From assembly GCF_016919245.1 (NCBI RefSeq), contig NZ_JAFEJA010000001.1:1550001-1614000 (forward strand): 64,000 nucleotides of DNA, read 5' to 3'. The position numbers and the translations under genes were made by a program. Positions 44,234-50,334 of this stretch are shown piece by piece. Position 1 is the first letter of the stretch; each line of letters begins with the position of its first letter. This DNA is from Streptomyces zhihengii (lineage in GTDB: Bacteria > Actinomycetota > Actinomycetes > Streptomycetales > Streptomycetaceae). Below the pieces are notes generated by a model, which ran no database searches, was not told the origin of the DNA, and saw only the letters and a list, made by a program, of their open reading frames with translations.

Positions 44234-46231
44234 TCATCCGGCGGCCTCCGGAGCCGCGTCCCCGGGCACCTGGGCGCACCGGGCCACGAGGTCCGCCCGG
44301 CCGGCGGCGACGAGGGTGTCCGCCTCGTCCGCCGGCAGCCCGGCCTCCGCCAGCAGCACCACGGGCAGCACCCCGGCGGCGGTCAGCTCCTCCGCCCGCC
44401 GGGTACGCGAGACACGGCCCGCGCCGGGCCGCACGGGTACGGCGAGGAAGTCGAACCCCCGCCGGGCCGCCCACGCGGCAAGCTCTGCCGCCGGGGCGGG
44501 GGCGGGCAGGCCCGCCGCAACCGGAGCGCCGGGCGGGACGCCCGGCACGGCGGAGGCGTCCACGACGGGGCCCACCCCACCGGCGGCGCCGGCCGCGGGG
44601 CCCGCCCCACCGGAAGCGTCGGCCCGGAGGGCAGATGCATCGGGGACGAGGGTGACGGGGTCCCTCCCATCGGGGGCGCCCGCCCCGCCGGAAGCGTCGA
44701 CGGCAGAGCCCGCCGCACCGGGAGCGTCCACCGCGAGAGCCGTTGCGTCGGAGACGAGGCCGACCGGGCCCCTCACACCGGGGGCACCCGCAACGGGGCC
44801 CGGCGCACCGGCGGCGCCGGCCGCGGGGCCCGCCCCGCCGGATGCGTCCGCGACAGGGTCCGGCTCGGCGGAGGCGTCCAGAAGCAGGCCCACCGCGGGG
44901 GCGGCGGGCGTGCCGGGGCGGGTGGCGGGGGCGGCGGTCGGGGGCAGGAGCGGGCAGCGCACGGTGCCGTGCGCGGTGGGCACCAGCAGGACACCGCCGC
45001 CACCGGCCGCCGTGGCGAGTTCGGCCTCGGCGAGACGGCCCGTCGCCGTCAGCGCGCCGAGGGCGACGGGCACCTCGCTCGGGGCCGTGGCCGCGCCCCC
45101 GCCCGCGAGGCGGGCCAGCGTCCGCGCGGCGAACTCCGGGTCGCGCTCGCGCAGCCGCGCCCAGGTGTTCATCCGCCGGCGGCTGCGCAGCGCGAAGACC
45201 GTGCGGTGCCCGTCCACCCGGCCGCGGCGGCAGAGGGTCTCGAACCACTCGACGCTCTCCGCCGCCTCGGACTGCGCGGCCTCGACCACGGGCCGGCGCT
45301 CCCGCTCGTAGGCGTCGAGCGCCTCGGGGACGTCGGCGGCGCCGGCCAGCAGACGGGCGAGGCAGAGCGCGTCGTCGACCGCCAGGCTGGTGCCTGACCC
45401 GATGGAGAAGTGCGCGGTGTGGGCGGCGTCGCCGACCAGCACCCACCGCCCGTCGTGCCAGCGGGAGTTGGCCACCGTGCGGAACGGCTGCCAGCGCGCG
45501 GTCTGCGCGTGCAGCGGCGCGCCGCGCAGCTCGTCGGCGAAGATCACGGCGAGTTCCTTCTCCGTCTCCGGCAGCGGCCTGTCCCCGCCCAGTCCGTGCG
45601 CGGCGAGCGTGGCGGGGTCCGACTCGACGATGAAGGTGCTCTCCTCGGCGCCGTGCGGGTAGGCGTGGACGACCAGCAGCCCCGGGCGCACGTCCTTCAG
45701 GACGAACTGCGGGTCGAGGCGCACCGGTGCCGAGGCCCACAGGAAGTGGGTGCGGCCTTCGGTGACGGTCGTGCCGAACGCCTCGGCACGGGAGCGGCGC
45801 AGCGCGCTCCCGGCCCCGTCGGCGACGACCACCACATCGGCCCGCCCGGGCGCGGAACCGACGGTCCCGCGCACCGCCCGCACCCGGGGGCCGGCCTCCG
45901 CCAGGGCCCGGGTGCGGGCGTGGAAGGCCCGCCGTCCGAGGGCGACGGTCCCGTAGGCGCCGGACCAGATGTCCTCGTCGCCGACGCGGGTCAGGGTGCG
46001 GTCCCAGGTGCCGGTGGCGTCCGGCGGCAGGTCGAAGACGCCGGGGAAACGGGGCCGGAGCCCGTCCATGAACTCGGTGGACATCACGATCCCGGCGCCC
46101 GGCCCGCGGCCGTCCCGGTCGTGGAGGTCGATGGTCACGTCCGGTCTCAGGCGTGACAGCTCCAGGGTGAAGAACGCCCCCGCCGCTCCCGCCCCGACCA
46201 CGGCGACATGCCGCAGCCCCGTGCCGGTCAT
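44234..46231 (-). CDS. FAD-dependent aromatic monooxygenase with low-complexity insert
   Basis: Residues 1-370 are a group A flavin monooxygenase: VVGAGAAGAFF (11-21) binds FAD, and VLVGDAAHTAHFSIGSGTSLAVDDA (264-288) is the signature of salicyloyl-CoA/2-aminobenzoyl-CoA monooxygenases. In those proteins an Old-Yellow-Enzyme barrel follows. Here residues about 385-450 and 586-660 keep faint OYE-like ends (LAEAGLPADEADTLVAAGRADLVA), but 450-585 is an Ala/Gly/Pro/Asp repeat. The gene overlaps the globin gene by ATGA and is the last of the VWD-repeat operon. It may hydroxylate tryptophan side chains or another aromatic ring; that is inference. Confidence 0.8.
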   Translation of the reverse strand: MTGTGLRHVAVVGAGAAGAFFTLELSRLRPDVTIDLHDRDGRGPGAGIVMSTEFMDGLRPRFPGVFDLPPDATGTWDRTLTRVGDEDIWSGAYGTVALGRRAFHARTRALAEAGPRVRAVRGTVGSAPGRADVVVVADGAGSALRRSRAEAFGTTVTEGRTHFLWASAPVRLDPQFVLKDVRPGLLVVHAYPHGAEESTFIVESDPATLAAHGLGGDRPLPETEKELAVIFADELRGAPLHAQTARWQPFRTVANSRWHDGRWVLVGDAAHTAHFSIGSGTSLAVDDALCLARLLAGAADVPEALDAYERERRPVVEAAQSEAAESVEWFETLCRRGRVDGHRTVFALRSRRRMNTWARLRERDPEFAARTLARLAGGGAATAPSEVPVALGALTATGRLAEAELATAAGGGGVLLVPTAHGTVRCPLLPPTAAPATRPGTPAAPAVGLLLDASAEPDPVADASGGAGPAAGAAGAPGPVAGAPGVRGPVGLVSDATALAVDAPGAAGSAVDASGGAGAPDGRDPVTLVPDASALRADASGGAGPAAGAAGGVGPVVDASAVPGVPPGAPVAAGLPAPAPAAELAAWAARRGFDFLAVPVRPGAGRVSRTRRAEELTAAGVLPVVLLAEAGLPADEADTLVAAGRADLVARCAQVPGDAAPEAAG
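44480..44884. repeat. Coding minisatellite in the monooxygenase gene
   Basis: Degenerate units encode DASGGAGPAAGAAG-type sequence (residues about 450-585 of the monooxygenase). It stays in frame throughout, so it expands a linker rather than breaking the gene. Confidence 0.75.
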
Positions 46232-46752
46232 CCCCGTGTCCCGTCCCAGTGGAAGCGTTCGCCGCGGGCCAGGGCGGCGCCCCGGGAGGCGGCCATCATC
46301 TCGCCGCTGGCGACCTTCATGATGGTGAGGAACTCGCCGAACTGCGGCTCGGGGGCGGCGATGTCGCGCCCGGCCCGGGCGATGAGCTCCAGCCAGCGGA
46401 CCCGGTGGTCGCGTCCGATCAGGAAGTGGCTGTGCGCCTGGTGCAGCCGCGGGTCCCAGGCGGCGGTGAGGTCGTTGGCGCCGTACATGCGCACGAAGTG
46501 GGCGGCGAGGCGGGCGCTGTGCTCGGCCCAGTCGTCCGTGACGAACAGCGCGACGAGTACCGGGTCCTCGGCGACGAGTTCGTAGAAGCGGGTGGCCAGC
46601 GCCTGGAAGAACGGTTCGCCGCCGATGCCCTCGTAGAAGTCCTCCACCTTGCGGTCGACCTGCTGCGGGGTCAGGTGCTCGCCGGACTGGAGCCCCTGGT
46701 CGGCGACGAGCAGGACCTTGCCGTCGTGGTGCGGTACCGGTGGTTGCGGCAC
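46228..46752 (-). CDS. Group II truncated haemoglobin
   Basis: The 174-residue protein has a truncated globin domain at about residues 38-155: YEGIGGEPFFQALATRFYELVAEDPVLVALFV, HSARLAAHFVRMYGA, HQAHSHFLIGRDHRVRWLELIARAG with the proximal histidine in HSHFLI-x-x-x-H. Tryptophan of VRWLEL is the G8 position typical of group II. A polar N-terminal tail of about 35 residues precedes it. Such globins bind oxygen or peroxide, scavenge NO or act as peroxidases. Its coupling between a FemAB-like gene and a flavin monooxygenase suggests an oxidative step in the same pathway. Confidence 0.85.
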   Translation of the reverse strand: MPQPPVPHHDGKVLLVADQGLQSGEHLTPQQVDRKVEDFYEGIGGEPFFQALATRFYELVAEDPVLVALFVTDDWAEHSARLAAHFVRMYGANDLTAAWDPRLHQAHSHFLIGRDHRVRWLELIARAGRDIAAPEPQFGEFLTIMKVASGEMMAASRGAALARGERFHWDGTRG

Positions 46753-46762
46753 GGACTTCTCC

Positions 46763-47875
46763 TCATCGGTCGAGCAGCAGGGCTGCCGCGGAAAGGGTGT
46801 TGACGGTGCATCCGCGGAGCTTCTTCGCCTGGAGCGTCCCGAGGCCGTACGCCATCGACGTGATCCCCAGGCGGGGGGCGAGTTCCGCGGGGCGGTAGAA
46901 CATCGTGGCGAAGTAGGTGAAGGAGGCGTCGGGGCGGTCGTAGTCGGTGCCGCTCATCAGGACGGTCCACTGCGCGCCGTCGCGGACGAGGATGCTGAAC
47001 GAGAGCAGCGCCCCGTCCCGACGGGCCTCCACGACGGTGACGTTCTCCGGGCCGAAGTGCTCGCGCAGGTGGCGCAGCGAGCCGGCCTCCCGCTCGGCGT
47101 CCGGGACGCCGCCGTACTTGGTGACGATCTGGTGGCGGAGCCTGACCAGTTCGGGCTCCTCCTCCCCCACCGGGCGCTCGCCGACGACGACGCCGGCCAG
47201 CGCGATGTCGCGCAGCTCCCGGCGGACGGCGAACCGGCGCTTGCGCGGCAGCGTCGCGAGGTAGCCGTCGAAGTCCTGCCAGGTGACGTCCATGTCGCAG
47301 CGGTCGACCATGGGGACGATGTCGAAGCCCCGCTCGCGCAGGGCGTCGGTGAAGACGGGGAAGTCGGGGCGCAGGAAGAGGCCGGCCACGGACCGCATGC
47401 CGTTGTCCCGGGCCCAGTCCACCAGGCCGTCGACCCAGCGGCCGCAGGCCACCGGGTCGTGGGCGCCGGGGCCCGCCGGGGCGGTCTCGTAGTTGGGGAA
47501 CATCAGCAGGCAGCACGGGAAGACGTCCTCGGGGGCGCGTCCTCGCCAGGGGTGCGGCCCCAGTTCGGCGACGCCGTCGGCGGCGCTGCCGCCGGAGAGC
47601 ACCCGGAAGGGGTCGAAGCGCACATGGCCGGTGGGCTCGGCGACCGGGCCGCCGACGAGGGCCACCGAGGGGCCGTGCCCGCCGTTCAGCGCCAGGGTGC
47701 GGGCGCCGCCGGGGATGCGGCCCTCGGCCAGGGTGATCCAGCGGCGGCTGAGCGTCGCCGGGGAACCCGCTCCGAGGAGCGCGTCCCAGTCGTCCGGCAC
47801 GCCGGGGCGCACGGTGAAGGCGCCGGGCGGCGCGGGTCGCACGGCGGGGGCCGGGAGGTCGTCCATCTGCGTCAC
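46763..47875 (-). CDS. GNAT/FemAB-like N-acyltransferase
   Basis: The 370-residue protein has a two-lobed GNAT fold of the FemAB/BioF2-like (PF04339-type) kind: VRPGVPDDWDALLGAGSPATLSRRWITLAEGR at the start, FPCCLLMFPNYETAPAG and the core TWQDFDGYLATLPRKRRFAVRRELRDIALAGV near residues 210-240, then LLSFSILVRDG and SFTYFATMFYRPAELAPRLG. Members transfer amino acids from tRNA or acyl groups. The GTG at 47875 follows GAAGGA; an ATG three codons later is also possible. It lies between the VWD-repeat gene and globin (10-base gap), so its acceptor could be the repeat protein. Confidence 0.7.
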   Translation of the reverse strand: MTQMDDLPAPAVRPAPPGAFTVRPGVPDDWDALLGAGSPATLSRRWITLAEGRIPGGARTLALNGGHGPSVALVGGPVAEPTGHVRFDPFRVLSGGSAADGVAELGPHPWRGRAPEDVFPCCLLMFPNYETAPAGPGAHDPVACGRWVDGLVDWARDNGMRSVAGLFLRPDFPVFTDALRERGFDIVPMVDRCDMDVTWQDFDGYLATLPRKRRFAVRRELRDIALAGVVVGERPVGEEEPELVRLRHQIVTKYGGVPDAEREAGSLRHLREHFGPENVTVVEARRDGALLSFSILVRDGAQWTVLMSGTDYDRPDASFTYFATMFYRPAELAPRLGITSMAYGLGTLQAKKLRGCTVNTLSAAALLLDR

Positions 47876-48059
47876 GGCGGTTGTCCTTCGGTCGTGTCCC
47901 GGCCGCCGGTGGAGCCGGTGCGGGGCCCGGGGGCCCCAGGCCCCGCACCGGTGCTTGCGGTCGGCCGGACGGGGTCGGTTCACCCCTCGGGCCTCTCGTC
48001 CGGATCTCGGCGTGCGCGCGGGCCCCGATCCGTGCGGGAGGCCCCCGGGCCGGGAGGGA

Positions 48060-48419
48060 TCAGACGGTGGCCAGGTCCCAGACCTTGGCCGTGTCACCCT
48101 GCTCGTGGGCGTCCCAGACCTGGATCAGGTCCCAGACGGTGAGCTCGTCCCACACCTTGAGCTCGTCCCACACGGGCAGTTCGTCCCAGACCTTCAGCTC
48201 GTCCCAGACCTTGAGCTCGTCCCAGACCGGCAGGCGGTCCCAGACCTTGAGCTCGTCCCACACGGGGAGACAGTCCCAGACCTTGAGCTCGTCCCAGACC
48301 TTCAGCTCGTCCCAGACCGGCAGGCGGTCCCAGACGGGCAGGCGGTCCCAGACCGGCAGCCGGTCCCAGACCTTCAGCTCGTCCCAGACCGGACTGGCCG
48401 TGACGTGCATGTCGTGCAT
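48060..48419 (-). CDS. VWDxLx hexapeptide-repeat protein
   Basis: The 119-residue protein is MHDMHVTASP, then sixteen consecutive hexapeptides from residue 11 to 106 of the form VWD-x-L/I-x, a short QGDTAK break, and a final VWDLATV. Two main unit types alternate: VWDELK (seven) and VWDRLP (four), with VWDCLP, VWDELP, VWDELT, VWDLIQ and VWDAHE as variants. Seventeen Trp-Asp pairs result. GAAGGAC lies a proper distance before the ATG at 48419, and all third codon positions in the units are G or C, so it is a real gene. I know no family with this repeat. It is not a WD40 protein: units are 6, not about 40, residues. It could be a multi-core precursor peptide, although there is hardly any leader. 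Confidence 0.85.
   Translation of the reverse strand: MHDMHVTASPVWDELKVWDRLPVWDRLPVWDRLPVWDELKVWDELKVWDCLPVWDELKVWDRLPVWDELKVWDELKVWDELPVWDELKVWDELTVWDLIQVWDAHEQGDTAKVWDLATV
48092..48389. repeat. 18-bp tandem repeat coding for VWDxLx
   Basis: About sixteen 18-base units (plus-strand form GTCCCAGACCTTGAGCTC) differ mostly at the two variable codons and at a GTC/GTG wobble. Near identity at silent sites suggests recent unit duplication or gene conversion. Confidence 0.9.
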
Positions 48420-48561
48420 GTCGTGTCCTTCCGATGAGTGCGGCAGTCCGTTCCATTCCAGGAGTCACCGCCTCAACCGTGGGCCGGAGGGCGCAAGCCG
48501 TGGGCACTCGGGGAGCTGTACCGCTCGCAGTGAAGCGGTCCTTCCTGGCCATGGCCCGGCG

Positions 48562-48583
48562 GGGGCCTGATCCGGCCCCCGGT
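48562..48583. terminator. Hairpin between KS gene and repeat gene
   Basis: An 8-bp stem CGGGGGCC with a six-base loop lies about 120 bases past the KS stop and about 145 bases before the repeat-protein start. It may end the PKS-type operon. The rest of the 282-base gap shows no gene; TTGAGG near 48474 is at best a weak -35 for the repeat operon. Confidence 0.45.
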
Positions 48584-48701
48584 CCGCCGAGTGTTGCAGA
48601 GCGGGCAAAGGCCCGTCTTCTCCCAGATTGCTCGGCGCCGCACACTCCGGAAGACGGACGGAGCCGCCGACGAAGCCGCAGGTCACAGCGGTCGGGCGAG
48701 G

Positions 48702-49934
48702 TCAGGTGCCGAAGGCGAGCACCACATTGTGACCGCCGAACGCGAAGGAGTCGGACAGCACGGCCCGCAGGGCGGCCGGGCGCGGTTCGGCACCCACCAC
48801 GTCGAGCCCGATGGCCGGATCCGGTGAGTCGAGGTTGAGCGTTGGCGGGACGGTGCCGTGCCGCAGGGCCAGCACGCTCGCCACCGCCTCCACGGCACCG
48901 GCGGCGCCCAGCGCGTGCCCGGTCATCGACTTGGTGGCCGACACCGGGACGTGCGCCGCGGCCTCGCCCAGCGCGGCCCTCAGGGCCCTGGCCTCGGCGT
49001 CGTCGTTGTAACGGGTGCCGGTGCCGTGGGCGTTGACGTAGGAGACGTCCGAGGGCGCCCACCCGGCGGACCGCAGCGCCCGGCGGATCGCGCGGGCCGC
49101 GCCCGCGCCCTCGGGGTGGGGGCCGGCCACATGGTGGGCGTCGGAGGTCCGTCCCCAGCCCGCGAGGACGGCGAGCACCTCGGCGCCCCGGGCGCGGGCG
49201 TGCTCCTCCGACTCCAGCACGAGCACCGCCGCGCCCTCGGCGAGCACGAAGCCGTCCCGGTCGGCGCCGAACGGGCGGCTGGCGGCGGCGGGTTCGCCAC
49301 CCCGGCCGGACAGGGCCCCGGCCCGGGCGAACCCGGCGACGATCAGCGCGGTGACGGGCGCCTCGGCGCCGCCGGCCAGCACCACGTCGGCCTCGTCGGA
49401 GACGATCATCTGGGCGGCCGTGACCAGGGCTTCGGCGCCGGAGGCGCAGGCGGTGACCACGGAGGTGCTGGGGCCGGTGATGCCGTGGGCGATGGCGACG
49501 TTCGCCGCGGGGGCGTTGGCCATCGACATCACGACCGAGCGGGCGCCGATCCGGCGGGGCCCGTCGGTCTGGAGCAGCCGGGCGTTGCGCTCCAGGCTGC
49601 CCACGCCGCCGGCGCCGGTGCCGATGGCCACACCCACCCGGTCGCGGTCCAGGGCGGTGAGGTCGAGGCCGGCGTCGTCGAGGGCGAGCCGGGCGGCGGC
49701 GAGCGCGAGATGGGTGGCGCGGTCCGTGGCCAGTTCCTCGCGCCGCCCGGGGGCGAGGCCGGGCGGCAGGTCGACCTCACCGGCGATGCGGACGGGGAGG
49801 CCGGTGGCGTCGAAGCGGGTGATGGCGCGGATCCCGCTGACCCCCTTGAGCTGGGCCTGCCAGAAGTCGTGGCGCCCGGTGCCGATGGGCGTGACGGGCC
49901 CGACCCCGGTGACGACCACCCGCGGGCCGCTCAC
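48702..49934 (-). CDS. FabF-type beta-ketoacyl-ACP synthase
   Basis: This 410-residue condensing enzyme has the full triad: C163 in VTACASGAEA, H303 in NAHGTGT and H340 in KSMTGHALGAAG, with K335 between. It should extend an ACP-bound acyl chain by decarboxylative condensation with malonyl-ACP. It is in an operon after a discrete ACP (GTGA overlap) and the reductase-aminotransferase gene, so it is a pathway-specific KS and not the housekeeping FabF. GTG at 49934 is the start. The chain length it prefers cannot be read from the sequence. Confidence 0.93.
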   Translation of the reverse strand: MSGPRVVVTGVGPVTPIGTGRHDFWQAQLKGVSGIRAITRFDATGLPVRIAGEVDLPPGLAPGRREELATDRATHLALAAARLALDDAGLDLTALDRDRVGVAIGTGAGGVGSLERNARLLQTDGPRRIGARSVVMSMANAPAANVAIAHGITGPSTSVVTACASGAEALVTAAQMIVSDEADVVLAGGAEAPVTALIVAGFARAGALSGRGGEPAAASRPFGADRDGFVLAEGAAVLVLESEEHARARGAEVLAVLAGWGRTSDAHHVAGPHPEGAGAARAIRRALRSAGWAPSDVSYVNAHGTGTRYNDDAEARALRAALGEAAAHVPVSATKSMTGHALGAAGAVEAVASVLALRHGTVPPTLNLDSPDPAIGLDVVGAEPRPAALRAVLSDSFAFGGHNVVLAFGT

Positions 49935-50200
49935 CGCCGCGCTCCGCTCCCGTGCGCGACGAGGTAGCCGACGACGTCGCCGACGGTGGCGAGCCCGAGG
50001 ACCGCGTCGTCGTCGACGGGCCGCCCGCTCTCCGTCTCCATGATGGTCAGCAGCTCGACCATGTCGAGCGAGTCGAGGCCCAGGTCGTCCTTGAACCGGG
50101 CCTCCGCGGTGATCTCCTCGGGGAGGAGGCCGAGCTTCTCCTCCAGCAGCGCGCTCACACGGTGGAGGATCGCGTCGGCCGAGGTGGTTCCTGTCGTCAT
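49931..50200 (-). CDS. Acyl carrier protein
   Basis: The 89-residue ACP has the phosphopantetheine serine S44 in DDLGLDSLDMVELL, preceded by LGLLPEEITAEARF and followed by GRPVDDDAVLGLATVGDVVGYL, the typical four-helix layout of type II ACPs. A Thr-rich start (MTTGTTSADA) is normal. It lies between the reductase-aminotransferase (134-base gap) and the KS (4-base overlap) and probably carries the chain these enzymes extend, reduce and aminate. Confidence 0.93.
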   Translation of the reverse strand: MTTGTTSADAILHRVSALLEEKLGLLPEEITAEARFKDDLGLDSLDMVELLTIMETESGRPVDDDAVLGLATVGDVVGYLVAHGSGARR

Positions 50201-50334
50201 CGGTTCGTCCTTCGGTCGAGGGTCGAGGGTGGGGGCGGAGGTGGGGGGCGGAGGTGGGGGCGAAGAGTCGGGGCCGAGGTCGACGGGGTCGACGGGGACC
50301 CGGGGGTACTGCGGGCGCGGCGGGCGCGGCCGGT

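Noticed and set aside
48060..48419. WD40 beta-propeller
   Set aside because: The Trp-Asp pair recurs every 6 residues, not every 40, and no GH or propeller blade strands are present.
47493..48437. Plus-strand reading frame with VPDLELVPDGQ repeats opposite the VWD gene
   Set aside because: It is the complement of the 18-bp repeat. The minus strand has the ribosome site, start codon, G/C third positions and conserved Trp; the plus-strand frame has none of these and overlaps the transferase gene.
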